DNA from: Bordetella genomosp. 11
GTDB taxonomy: Bacteria > Pseudomonadota > Gammaproteobacteria > Burkholderiales > Burkholderiaceae_B
DNA: 64,000 bases
NCBI RefSeq assembly: GCF_002261215.1
Contig: NZ_NEVS01000004.1
Location: 1,426,001-1,490,000, forward strand
Direction: 5' to 3'
The notes under the pieces are model-generated. The model saw only the letters and a list, made by a program, of their open reading frames with translations, searched no databases and had not been told where the DNA came from. This document shows positions 34,937 to 43,467 of the stretch, in pieces (within the stretch, counting starts at the first letter, position 1; each line of letters starts with the position of its first letter). Position numbers and translations under genes: made by a program.

Positions 34937-36121
34937 TCAGGCTATGGCGGCGAGCAGCCAGCCACCGGCCGCCGCGATGGCGACGATCAGCAGGGGTGGC
35001 CAACGCATGACGACCAGCAGCGAAAAGCACAGCAGGGCCAGGCCGAAATCCAGGGGCGTGCCGATGGCGCTGGTCCATACCGGGTTGTACAGGGCGGACA
35101 GCAGTATGCCCACCACCCCGGCGTTGATGCCCGCCACCGCGTTCTGCACCCCGGGCCGGGTCCGCAAGAGATTCCAGAACGGCAGCGGCGCGATCACCAG
35201 CAGCGCGGCGGGCAGGAAGATCGCCGCCAGCATGACCAGGCCGCCAGTCCAGCCGGACAACGGCCCGCTGGAGACGGCCCCCAGGAAGGCAGCGAAGGTG
35301 AACAGCGGCCCCGGGACGGCTTGCGCGGCGCCGTAGCCGGCCAGGAAGTCGGCGTTGGACACCATGCCGTTGCCGACGGCGGTGGATTGCAGCAGTGGCA
35401 ACACCACATGGCCGCCGCCGAAGACCAGCGCGCCGGACCGATAGAAGCCGGCGAACTGTGCCAGCCAGGTCCGATCCGACATCGGCGCCAGCAGGGGCAG
35501 GGCGATCAGCAGCGTAAAGAACAGCACGATCGCGACCAGGCCCGCGCGGCGGCTGACGTGCAGCGTCATCGTCGACGGCAGCACCCGCGGCGGCACTTTC
35601 AGCAGCGTCGCGCCCACCAGGCCGCAGGCCACGATGGCCCCGATCTGGCTGAACGCCGTGGGCAGCACCAGCGTGAGCAGCGTGGCCGCGATGGCCAGCA
35701 TGGCCCGGGGCCTATCCGGACAGAGCGACCTGGCCATGCCCCACACCGCCTGCGCCACGATGGCGACGGCCACGATCTTCAGTCCATGCACGATGCCGGA
35801 GTCGGCGAGCCCACTATACCGGGCCAGCCCCACGCCGAAAAGTATCAGCAGCAGCGCCGACGGCAGCGTGAATGCCACCCATGCGGCCAGCATGCCGCTC
35901 CAGCCGGCCCGCATCAAACCGATGGTCATGCCCACTTTGCTGCTGGCCGGACCGGGCAGGAATTGGCTGAGCGCGACGATGTCCGAATAGGTATGTTCGT
36001 CCAGCCATTTGCGTCGTTCGACGAACTCGTGCCGAAAGTAGCCCAGGTGCGCGACCGGGCCGCCGAAAGAGGTGAGCCCCAGGCGCAGGAACAGTAGGAA
36101 GACTTCGATCGATGCGGACAT
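34937..36121 (-). CDS. chrA: Chromate transporter (ChrA, two-domain form)
   Basis: A 394-residue inner-membrane protein of the CHR superfamily, long two-domain form. The N-terminal half shows RLGLTSFGGPVAHLGYFRHEF and LSQFLPGPASSKVGMTIG. The C-terminal half repeats the plan with LVFGGGHVVLPLLQ and AQAVPGPLFTFAAFLGA. ChrA exports chromate and gives chromate resistance; some members move other oxyanions. The ATG at 36121 starts right before the first conserved helix, but no strong ribosome-binding site is visible. In-frame starts at 36178 and 36214 are less likely by homology. No ChrB regulator lies nearby. Confidence 0.9.
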   Translation of the reverse strand: MSASIEVFLLFLRLGLTSFGGPVAHLGYFRHEFVERRKWLDEHTYSDIVALSQFLPGPASSKVGMTIGLMRAGWSGMLAAWVAFTLPSALLLILFGVGLARYSGLADSGIVHGLKIVAVAIVAQAVWGMARSLCPDRPRAMLAIAATLLTLVLPTAFSQIGAIVACGLVGATLLKVPPRVLPSTMTLHVSRRAGLVAIVLFFTLLIALPLLAPMSDRTWLAQFAGFYRSGALVFGGGHVVLPLLQSTAVGNGMVSNADFLAGYGAAQAVPGPLFTFAAFLGAVSSGPLSGWTGGLVMLAAIFLPAALLVIAPLPFWNLLRTRPGVQNAVAGINAGVVGILLSALYNPVWTSAIGTPLDFGLALLCFSLLVVMRWPPLLIVAIAAAGGWLLAAIA

Positions 36122-36241
36122 GATGCGGAGCGAGGGAAATGCGGTGCGTCTGTATAGCACGGCATGCTTGCCCGGCATCGCGGAATCTGGGGCGCTGTCG
36201 CGCGCAAGCCTCATCCGCCCTGGTGGCGCCGCGGCCCGGCG

Positions 36242-36574
36242 TTATCGGCTCATTGCGCTGCTGCTGTCCCGGGCCTGGGCGCCGTTGCCATTGGCGCCGC
36301 CCTGCATCTCGATGTTCAGCCACTTATCGCCCGGTTCGCCGTGCACCGTACCGGCCGCGCCGGGCGCCAGGTGGTACTCCGTGCGCTGGGTGTTCTCGGA
36401 TTCCACGAAGAATACGATTTCCTGGTTCGTCGTATTCGCGATGTAGACCTGTTCGACCGCGACGGCGGCGACGGCGGTGGCTGACCCGTCGGTCGTGGCG
36501 GTTTGGGCATGGGCGGCCAGGGGGGCCGACAGAACGATCGCAAGGGCGATAGGGCGATGCAAAGCGCTGCGCAT
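36242..36574 (-). CDS. Small exported protein of unknown function
   Basis: A 110-residue protein with a clear Sec signal peptide (MRSALHRPIALAIVLSAPLA, cleaved after AHA at about 23). The mature part is small and beta-rich in appearance (VEQVYIANTTNQEIVFFVES, then YHLAPGAAGTVHGEPGDKWLNIEM) and ends in an asparagine/serine-rich tail. GAGGTACATC before the ATG supports the start over a longer upstream frame. Presumably periplasmic. The family is not recognised. Confidence 0.7.
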   Translation of the reverse strand: MRSALHRPIALAIVLSAPLAAHAQTATTDGSATAVAAVAVEQVYIANTTNQEIVFFVESENTQRTEYHLAPGAAGTVHGEPGDKWLNIEMQGGANGNGAQARDSSSAMSR

Positions 36575-36913
36575 GATGTACCTCGGCGTATCCAGAAATT
36601 GACGACGACAGCATGGGTGGACGCGGTCCGCGCGGAACGAGACGGTCGCGCCGGCGCCGATTACACAGCGCGAAAGCTGGCGAAACAACCGGGAAGGCCG
36701 GACCGCGGCGGCCCGGTGCGGGCGCGGGCGCCATGCGTTGATGCACATCCATGCGGTGCCGCATGGCGCGATGCGCAGGGGCTACCGCTGCGCTTTTCAT
36801 GATTAAGTAGCCGACCGCGCCGCGTCGGTCGGCCTGCCGGGCGGTGCGGCCGCGCCTGGCGCGGGCGCGGGGCCGGGCCAGGCGGCCCGGATCGCATCGG
36901 ATGGCCTAAGGCG
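36575..36913. other. Intergenic region with one hairpin
   Basis: About 340 bp of GC-rich sequence between two minus-strand genes, with no supported gene. A perfect 8-bp stem at 36810-36833 (GCCGACCG with CGGTCGGC) lies about 80 bp beyond the end of the binding-protein gene and could mark its 3' end. It has no T-tract. Confidence 0.45.
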
Positions 36914-37858
36914 TTATCGACCCGCTTCTCGCGCCACGCTGGGATCCATCATGCCGGCCAGCACGGCGCGCGGCCGGGCTTCGCGCTTTTGTACGCTCGC
37001 GGCCCAGGGTTCCATGTCGGTCAGCACGGTCAACAGGGATTCGGTGTCCAGCCGTGCCGGAAAGCGGAACTGCGGCCATGCCTTGGCGATGACCTCCACC
37101 GGGGCGTTCACGGCACGCGACAGCGCGGGCCAGTGCTTGCGCGGATTCGCCGTAAGTTCGTGCGAGACCTCGGCGACGGTCCGCACCGCGCGCACCAGCG
37201 CGCCACGGCGGCGGGGGTCGTCGAGCACCGTCGTGGTGGTGTTCAGGTTGAACCGTTCGAAATAGGCGTGCGGCGGCTTGGCGGGATCGACCATCACGAT
37301 GGCGTCCTCGCCCAGCAGATCGATGGCGTTCTGCGGGTGCGGCTCCCACATCGCCATGGCGTCCGCTTGCCGGTTCGCCAGCGCGGGCGGCATGGCCTCC
37401 GGTTCCAGTCTGACCGGCGTGACGTCGGCCAGGTCCAAACCGGCCGAACGCAGCATGACGCGCAGGAAATATTCCGATGAGGTGGCCGGTGTGTACGCGA
37501 CGCGTTTGCCGCGCAGGTCGGCGATGCGCCCTATACCGGCGCTGCGGCGGCCCACCATGCGATAGTGGCATTCTGCCAGCGTCAGGATAATGCGCAATTG
37601 CGGTTGCAGCACCGCGCTAAGCGTGGCCTGGGTTTCGCTGCCGGTCGCCGCATCGACCTGGCCGGCAACCAATTGCGCGGACGCCGCCCGGCCATTCGGC
37701 AGGCGCACCACCCGCAGTCCCTTGGGATTGCCGATCAACAAAGGCCCGCTTTCGATGGTGGTCTGGTTCACCGCCACCGGCATCGGCCCGTCCGCCGCGC
37801 GTGCCGCGGCCATCCATGGCGCGGCGGCCAGCAATCCCAGCAAATGACGTCGTTGCAT
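36914..37858 (-). CDS. ABC-transporter substrate-binding protein (NrtA/SsuA/TauA-like)
   Basis: A 314-residue periplasmic binding protein of the nitrate/sulfonate/taurine type. It has a Tat-like signal (MQRRHLLGLLAAAPWMAAARA), then GPLLIGNPKGLRVVRLPNGR, DLRGKRVAYTPATSSEYFLR, ALANRQADAMAMWEPHPQNAI and a helical C-terminal lobe. The ATG at 37858 is preceded by GGGAGA at eight bases; the ATG two codons earlier lies too close to that site. No ABC permease or ATPase gene is near, so it is an orphan receptor in this window. The ligand is unknown; a sulfonate- or thiamine-precursor-like compound is possible. Confidence 0.82.
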   Translation of the reverse strand: MQRRHLLGLLAAAPWMAAARAADGPMPVAVNQTTIESGPLLIGNPKGLRVVRLPNGRAASAQLVAGQVDAATGSETQATLSAVLQPQLRIILTLAECHYRMVGRRSAGIGRIADLRGKRVAYTPATSSEYFLRVMLRSAGLDLADVTPVRLEPEAMPPALANRQADAMAMWEPHPQNAIDLLGEDAIVMVDPAKPPHAYFERFNLNTTTTVLDDPRRRGALVRAVRTVAEVSHELTANPRKHWPALSRAVNAPVEVIAKAWPQFRFPARLDTESLLTVLTDMEPWAASVQKREARPRAVLAGMMDPSVAREAGR

Positions 37859-37926
37859 TGCCATGTCTCCCTTCATCGGTGTATCGGGCGCGACGGGCAT
37901 GCGTCGGACCGGCGCCCGGCGCAGCC

Positions 37927-38988
37927 CTAGGACGTCTTTTCGATGTTGCGGTCGATCCAGTCGAGCAGCCAGTCGGCGACCTGCAGGCTGTTGCGGTCCT
38001 GCATCAGCATATGCGAGTTGCCATGAAAGCCCACCTGGGGCAGTTCGACGAGCCTGGCATTGCCTCCCGCCTTCGCCACGGCGTCGATGAACGCCCGGCA
38101 TTTCTGCAGGCGCGGCGCCCAGCGTGGGGCGATTTCGACGTTATCGCCGTAGACAACCAGAATGGGCATCCTGGTGTAGGGACTCAGGTCGCCGGTGGGT
38201 GCCGGGCATACCGTCGGTTCGATCGCCACGATACCGGCGATGCCGCTGGTGTTCAGTGCCGCGGTCTGGAACGGATAGACGCCTCCCTGGGAATGGCTCA
38301 TCAGGATCGTGCCGTGCAGCCGCTGCGCCAGGCGCGAAAGATTCGGCACGGTGGGATTAGGGCTGGGCAGCGCGGCAAACCAGTCCGGGACCAGTTGTTT
38401 CCACAATTCCGCCTGGGCCTGCAGGGGAAACTGCAGGTTCGCATAAGGCTTGGGATATTCCGGGCCGAAACGGAACACCGTCCATGCTTCCTCGTGCCCG
38501 GCGGCGAAGATCGCAGGCAGGGTGTCCGGCGCGGACTGGCCCATCTTTACGCGATTGATCGCGGACGGGTCGAAGGCGGACCGCCCGCGCGAGACCTGGT
38601 CTATCGTGTAGGTCGAATAACCCTTGCGGACGAAGTATTCCTGCCAGCCCATGCGGCCATCGGGCGTTGTCTCCCATGACTTGCCCGTCAGGCAGCAACC
38701 ATGAATCAGCGTGATGGGGTAGCGGCGGGGATGCAGCGGTATCTGGTAGCTGACGTACATCTGGTCCACGGTGATCGTGCCGTCGGCCCCGCGCCCGGGC
38801 GCGGTAGACAAGGTATCCGAATGCACGTCCCGGCCGCCGACGAAGAAACTGCCTTGCGACTGTATCGTCAAGGGCCCGGGCTGCGCCGGTTCCGCGGCCA
38901 GCGCCGGGGCCGTTCCCGCCACGAGCCCCAGGACCAGGGCAGCCATCGCGCCGCGAACGGCAATGCTCCATTGCGAAGCGGATCTCAT
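37927..38988 (-). CDS. Exported alpha/beta-hydrolase, esterase-713 type
   Basis: A 353-residue secreted hydrolase closely resembling the Alcaligenes esterase 713. It shares the N-terminal strand QSQGSFFVGGRDVHSDTL, VDQMYVSYQIPLHPRRYPIT, LIHGCCLTGKSWETTPDGRM, GPEYPKPYANLQFPLQAQAE, MSHSQGGVYPFQTAALN, VVYGDNVEIAPRWAPRLQKC and the C-terminal VGFHGNSHMLMQDRNSLQVA. The nucleophile is the Ser in SHSQGG, with the late HGNSH histidine as partner. The signal peptide ends near ALA (about 31). AAGGAGA precedes a GTG-ATG pair; I give the ATG, and the GTG at 38991 is equally possible. Natural substrate unknown. Confidence 0.85.
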   Translation of the reverse strand: MRSASQWSIAVRGAMAALVLGLVAGTAPALAAEPAQPGPLTIQSQGSFFVGGRDVHSDTLSTAPGRGADGTITVDQMYVSYQIPLHPRRYPITLIHGCCLTGKSWETTPDGRMGWQEYFVRKGYSTYTIDQVSRGRSAFDPSAINRVKMGQSAPDTLPAIFAAGHEEAWTVFRFGPEYPKPYANLQFPLQAQAELWKQLVPDWFAALPSPNPTVPNLSRLAQRLHGTILMSHSQGGVYPFQTAALNTSGIAGIVAIEPTVCPAPTGDLSPYTRMPILVVYGDNVEIAPRWAPRLQKCRAFIDAVAKAGGNARLVELPQVGFHGNSHMLMQDRNSLQVADWLLDWIDRNIEKTS

Positions 38989-39209
38989 CACGCTGTCTCC
39001 TTGTTGTTGTAAGTCGTCACGAGCGGCGGGTCCTGGACCCGCGCACCGTCCGGCGACGAGGGTACCGGGGAGCAGCTGACGGTGCACTGACGGCACACGG
39101 GGTTTTCGCGATTTGTCACATCGGCGTCATGAGCCGCGGGTATTGATGGGCGCCTGCATGGCCGTCCAGGCCACGCGGCGCGGACGATACCGTCCGTCGT
39201 CCATCCCTC

Positions 39210-40262
39210 ATGTATCGCTGTCACGCCATGGATATCACCACCCGGACAGATCCGCCGGCCAGCCGCAATCGGCTGTTGACACTGGCCGCCGGCCCCGGCG
39301 GGCTGATCTGCGCGTTCCGCTTCGGCGGCGGGCTACCCCTGCGCCTGAACTGGCCCGACATCCTGGGCGGTTCGCCCGCCGGTCCCGGCCAGTTCACCTG
39401 GATGCACCTGAAGACTGCCGACAGCCGTATCCACGAATGGCTGGAACATGCCCGGGACATTCCGGAAGCCGCACGCCGGTTCCTGGCCGGCCGCGACGAC
39501 CGGCCTCGCTTGCACATCTCGGACGACGGCGTCTACGGCCTGCTGGTGGACCTGAAGATGGAAGCCGACGGACAGGATGAGGAAAAGGGCGTCCTGCATT
39601 TCTTCCTGGATGGCACGCGGCTGATTACGGTGCGCACGCGCGCCCTGCGATCCACCGACAGATTGCGCCGCCTGATCGAGGAGGGCACCGACTACGGCTG
39701 TACGCTGGACCTGCTGGCCGGCCTGCTGCAGTGCCTGCACGAGGGCTTCCTGGAGAAGCTCGAAGCCCTGACCGACGAAGTCGACGATATCGAGGCATCG
39801 GTCCTGTCCGACCGGCAGCAGGCCGACCGCAGCGCCTTGAGCGCCGTACGACGCCAGCTGGCCGAGTTCCGGCGCCATATCAATCCGGAACGCAACATAC
39901 TGGGGCGGCTGTGCACGCTGGGCCACGACTGGGCCGACAGCGACGCGCGGGATCGAGTGGCGCAGGTCATCGATGCGCTGCACGGCCTGGCCGGTACCAT
40001 TGACGCGCTGTATGAACGCGCCAAGCTGCTGCAGGAGGAAATCGCGTCGCAGATGGCCGAACAGATGAACCGCAACCTGATGGTGCTGTCCGTCCTGACC
40101 GCCTTGTTGATGCCCGGGACACTGCTGTCCGGGATCTTCGGCATGAACATGGCCGACGTTCCCGGCTTGCAGGCGCCGGGCGCCTTCTGGTGGGTCCTGA
40201 GCCTGATGGGGCTGCTCGGTTTGGGGATGCTGCTGCTTTTGCGCAAGCTCAAGCTTTTCTGA
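39210..40262 (+). CDS. zntB: CorA-family zinc/magnesium transporter (ZntB-like)
   Basis: A 350-residue CorA-superfamily channel. The long N-terminal cytoplasmic funnel carries FTWMHLKTAD and LHFFLDGTRLITVR, then a long stalk helix (FLEKLEALTDEVDDIEASVL). Two membrane helices near the C-terminus (VLSVLTALLMPGTLLSGIFG and FWWVLSLMGLLGLGML) flank the signature FGMNMADVPG. The GMN loop followed by a hydrophobic rather than GMNxE-type loop fits the ZntB branch. The start is uncertain: ATGs at 39210 and 39228 both lack a clear ribosome-binding site. It meets ppk2 tail-to-tail. Whether it carries zinc in or out cannot be read here. Confidence 0.85.
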   Translation: MYRCHAMDITTRTDPPASRNRLLTLAAGPGGLICAFRFGGGLPLRLNWPDILGGSPAGPGQFTWMHLKTADSRIHEWLEHARDIPEAARRFLAGRDDRPRLHISDDGVYGLLVDLKMEADGQDEEKGVLHFFLDGTRLITVRTRALRSTDRLRRLIEEGTDYGCTLDLLAGLLQCLHEGFLEKLEALTDEVDDIEASVLSDRQQADRSALSAVRRQLAEFRRHINPERNILGRLCTLGHDWADSDARDRVAQVIDALHGLAGTIDALYERAKLLQEEIASQMAEQMNRNLMVLSVLTALLMPGTLLSGIFGMNMADVPGLQAPGAFWWVLSLMGLLGLGMLLLLRKLKLF

Positions 40263-40291
40263 ATCGCGGGGAGGGGCCCGCGGCCGGCGCC

Positions 40292-41209
40292 CTAATAAAC
40301 CTCCGGCACCATCATCGTGGCCGGTACCGGATGGCGCACATAGTCGGCATGGCGTTCGCGCGGGGGCAACACGATGCCGGGCCGTTCGATCTCGTGGTAT
40401 TGCATTTGCGATAGCAGATGGCTGATGCAGTTCAGGCGCGCGCGCTTCTTGTCCACGGCCTGCACCACCCACCACGGGGCTTCCGGAATATGGGTGCGCT
40501 CCAGCATGGTTTCCTTCGCGCGGGTGTAGGCTTCCCAGCGCCGCCGCGACTCCAGGTCCATGGGGCTGAGCTTCCATTGCTTCAGCGGGTCGTTGATGCG
40601 GCCCAGGAAGCGCAGGTGCTGTTCTTCGTCGGTGATCGAGAACCAGTACTTGATCAACTGGATGCCGGAGCGTACCAGCATCTTTTCGAACTCCGGCACC
40701 GTGCGGAAGAATTCTTCGTACTGGTCATCGCTGCAAAAGCCCATGACATGCTCGACGCCGGCGCGGTTGTACCAGCTGCGGTCGAACAGCACGATCTCGC
40801 CCGCGGCCGGCAGGTGCGATACGTAGCGCTGGAAATACCATTGCGTGCGTTCGCGGTCGTTGGGAGCGGGCAATGCGGCCACCCGGGCAACGCGCGGATT
40901 CAAGCGCTGGGTAATGCGCTTGATCACGCCGCCCTTGCCCGCGGCATCGCGGCCCTCGAACAGGATAACCACCTTGTGGCCGGTGGCCACGACCCAGTTC
41001 TGCAGCTTGACCAATTCGCCCTGCAACCGAAAAAGTTCGCGGAAGTAGGTGCGGCGCCAGGCTCTTTCCTCGTCCGACGGCATATGGGCCGGATCGCCCT
41101 GCAGTTCCTCGAAAGTGCGGTCTTCCAGCTCCAGTTCGAGTTCTTCGTCGTAATGGTCGGCCAGGTCGCGGTGTATCCGCCGCACCAGTTCATTGTCGAT
41201 CGCGTCCAC
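40292..41209 (-). CDS. ppk2: Polyphosphate kinase 2
   Basis: PPK2 enzymes transfer phosphate between inorganic polyphosphate and nucleotides. The 305-residue product has Walker A FEGRDAAGKGG, the family block ITQRLNPRVARVAALPAP, Walker-B-like IVLFDRSWYNRAGVE, GFCSDDQYEEFFRTVPEFEK and the lid/C-terminal part QLIKYWFSITDEEQHLRF and NDPLKQWKLSPMDLESR. Length and one-domain layout fit class I PPK2. The start is GTG with AGGGAG seven bases upstream. Cytoplasmic. Single gene, convergent with zntB. Confidence 0.92.
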   Translation of the reverse strand: MDAIDNELVRRIHRDLADHYDEELELELEDRTFEELQGDPAHMPSDEERAWRRTYFRELFRLQGELVKLQNWVVATGHKVVILFEGRDAAGKGGVIKRITQRLNPRVARVAALPAPNDRERTQWYFQRYVSHLPAAGEIVLFDRSWYNRAGVEHVMGFCSDDQYEEFFRTVPEFEKMLVRSGIQLIKYWFSITDEEQHLRFLGRINDPLKQWKLSPMDLESRRRWEAYTRAKETMLERTHIPEAPWWVVQAVDKKRARLNCISHLLSQMQYHEIERPGIVLPPRERHADYVRHPVPATMMVPEVY

Positions 41210-41272
41210 GTCCAGCTCCCTGTTGGATGAAGGCGATGCTATGACAGACGGATGACAAGGAAGTTACCGCGC

Positions 41273-42343
41273 TCACGCGTTGAACGTTTCCCGCAGTACC
41301 GTGTGATCGCGCAGGGCGGCGCGGTCGACGACGGGCCGGTATCCGGCCGGCAGGCAGATGCCGCCTCGCGCGAAAGGCAAGGGGTTCTCCAGCAGCCGGT
41401 CGCGCGCCTTCAGGAAGCCGTTCATTTCACCCGCATTGTCGATGGAGGAAACGGCGACGCAGGCCTCCATCCAGCAGGCGATTTCCAGCGATACGCCGTC
41501 TCCCAGCACTGGCGACATGCCCAAGGCGCGGATCCGTGCCAGGGCCGCGGCCAGATCGTCCAGTTGCCCGACCTTCTTTAGTTTGAGCTTGACGAAGCCG
41601 ACGTTGCCGATGGTCGAGGCCCTGTCGATGTCCTCCATGCCGTAGATCGATTCATCCAGCATGATGGGCACGGCGGACCGCGCCGCGACCGCGGCGTTGG
41701 CTCGCCAATCGGTGGAGGCGCAAGGCTGTTCGAAGAGTTCTATGCCCGCGGGGTCCAGCCTGCTGGCAAACGAGATGCCGTCCGCCTCGGTGTATCCGCG
41801 ATTCGCATCCAGGCGCAAGGTTGCCCTGCCGGCCGCCACGCGTTGGATGCGCTGTACGCGCTCCAGATCCTGGCGCCAGTCGAAACCTACCTTCACCTTC
41901 AGGGTGCGGAAGCCTTCCTCGGTCAACCGCGCGATCTCGTCGCGCAGGCCTTGCTCGGTGGCCTGCTGGCAAGGCGCCAGCAGCGGGACATGGGTATCCC
42001 GCGCCATGTCCAGCAGCGCGTGGCCCGATAACATGTCCAGCGCGCCATACATGGCGCTGCAGACGCCGGGCAGGCGCCGGGCGTAGCCGTCCACCACACT
42101 GCGCGCCCGGGCCGTCGACAGTCCCGGCATTACGGCCGCCATATCGCGCAAGGCCTGCCAGGAATCCGCGCGCGATTCCGTGGTGTACCCCACCGACACC
42201 ATGCATTCGCCCCAGCCGACTTCGCCGTCCGCGACGATTTCCACGAGATAGGGGTCGAAGACCGTTTTATCGCCCGTGGACAGCTTATAGGGCACGGTCA
42301 GCGGAAATGCCACTTGCCGCACCGCGACGTATTCGACTTTCAT
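41273..42343 (-). CDS. Enolase-superfamily enzyme, muconate-lactonizing (MLE) subgroup
   Basis: A 356-residue enolase-superfamily protein. The active-site ladder of the MLE subgroup is intact: LKVKVG (Lys149 and Lys151), LRLDAN (Asp179), ELFEQP (Glu205), MLDES (Asp230) and a lysine at the end of the sixth strand in VKLKLKKVG (Lys254). These bind Mg2+ and abstract the alpha-proton of a carboxylate. MLE-subgroup members include cycloisomerases, dipeptide epimerases and hydroxyproline-betaine enzymes; the substrate is not evident. It is the third gene of a minus-strand operon after a TauD-like dioxygenase and a Bug receptor (6 bp gap). GGAG lies nine bases before the ATG. Confidence 0.85.
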   Translation of the reverse strand: MKVEYVAVRQVAFPLTVPYKLSTGDKTVFDPYLVEIVADGEVGWGECMVSVGYTTESRADSWQALRDMAAVMPGLSTARARSVVDGYARRLPGVCSAMYGALDMLSGHALLDMARDTHVPLLAPCQQATEQGLRDEIARLTEEGFRTLKVKVGFDWRQDLERVQRIQRVAAGRATLRLDANRGYTEADGISFASRLDPAGIELFEQPCASTDWRANAAVAARSAVPIMLDESIYGMEDIDRASTIGNVGFVKLKLKKVGQLDDLAAALARIRALGMSPVLGDGVSLEIACWMEACVAVSSIDNAGEMNGFLKARDRLLENPLPFARGGICLPAGYRPVVDRAALRDHTVLRETFNA

Positions 42344-42349
42344 CGCGAG

Positions 42350-43372
42350 CTACTCCATCGCCTTGATGCCGGAGTCGCGCACGATGCCGGCCCAGCGATC
42401 GATTTCGCTTCGCAGGTATGCCGATGACGAAGCCGGGGTGGAATCGGCCGTGACTTCAATGACCAGGCTCTTCAGTTTGTCCGCTGTCGCCTTGTCGGAC
42501 AAGGCGGCATTGATGGCCTTGTTGAGCCTGTCGACGATAGGCATTGGCGTCTGCGCCGGCACGAACACCATGTTCCAGGTGGACGCATCCACGCCCGGAA
42601 TACCCGCCTCGGCGATGGTGGGTACGTCCGGCAGCTCCGGCGACCGGTGATTCGCCGCGATGCCGATGGCCTTCAAGGAGCCATTGCGTACCAGCGACAT
42701 CGCCGAGCTGGCCGTTTCGAAGGTGTAGAGATGGCGCTTGGCGATCATATTCTGGTGCGCGGGTCCGGAGCCGGTATACGGCACCACGAAGGCGTCCACG
42801 CCGGCCTTGCGATTGAAGAACTCGGTGACCAGGTGCGTGGCGCTGGCGTAGCCGGACGTGGCATAGCTGTACTTGCCTGGCGCCGCCTTCAAGGTGGCAA
42901 CCAGTTGCTCGATGGTTGGCGGCCCGCCGGGGGCTACCAGTACCAGCGCCGGACAGGATCCGACCAACGCGACCGGCTGCAGATCCTTCAGGGCGTCATA
43001 GGCCAGTTTCTTGTAGACCGCCGGGGCCACCGCGATGGATGCGGTGCCAAAGAGGATGGTATAGCCGTCAGGCGTCTCGCGCGCCGCCTGGGCCACGCCG
43101 ATATTGCCGGCGGCACCGCCGCGATTGAGCACCACGACGGACTGTCCGAGTTCGCGTCCGAGCTTATCGGCAAGCACGCGGGCGAAGACGTCGGTCGGGC
43201 CGCCCGGCGCGAAGGGCACGATCATGTTGATCGTATGCTGGGGGTACTCTTCGGCCGCCCGCGCCGTCGCCGCAAGGCCGAGCATGCACACGCCCAGCGC
43301 GGCACGCGCCAGCAGGCGCGCGGCTCCATGCGCGGGGCGCGCGGGCGGTGCCCATGTTCCGTGCCGTTCCAT
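42350..43372 (-). CDS. Bug/TctC-family periplasmic binding protein
   Basis: A 340-residue receptor with a long charged signal region (MERHGTWAPPARPAHGAARL, then a hydrophobic ARAALGVCMLGLAATARA, cleavage about 39). The marks YPQHTINMIVPFAPGGPTDVFA and TPDGYTILFG follow. The usual ENKPG motif is changed to VLNRGGAAGNIG here, a visible departure from the other Bug proteins of the window. GGAGGAGA before the ATG supports the start. It lies between the TauD-like and the MLE-like genes and probably binds the substrate of that pathway. Confidence 0.88.
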   Translation of the reverse strand: MERHGTWAPPARPAHGAARLLARAALGVCMLGLAATARAAEEYPQHTINMIVPFAPGGPTDVFARVLADKLGRELGQSVVVLNRGGAAGNIGVAQAARETPDGYTILFGTASIAVAPAVYKKLAYDALKDLQPVALVGSCPALVLVAPGGPPTIEQLVATLKAAPGKYSYATSGYASATHLVTEFFNRKAGVDAFVVPYTGSGPAHQNMIAKRHLYTFETASSAMSLVRNGSLKAIGIAANHRSPELPDVPTIAEAGIPGVDASTWNMVFVPAQTPMPIVDRLNKAINAALSDKATADKLKSLVIEVTADSTPASSSAYLRSEIDRWAGIVRDSGIKAME

Positions 43373-43467
43373 ATCGTCTCCTCCGTTGTTCCGGCCGCTG
43401 TGCGCCAGCCGTGTCCCGGGCGCCCTCTGTGGGGTGCGCCGGCCTTTGCCGATACGGCATGGCGGTA

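Noticed and set aside
36324..36800. An overlapping 158-codon minus-strand frame over the small exported protein
   Set aside because: The alternative frame (36242-36574) has a proper signal peptide and ribosome-binding site; this one does not.
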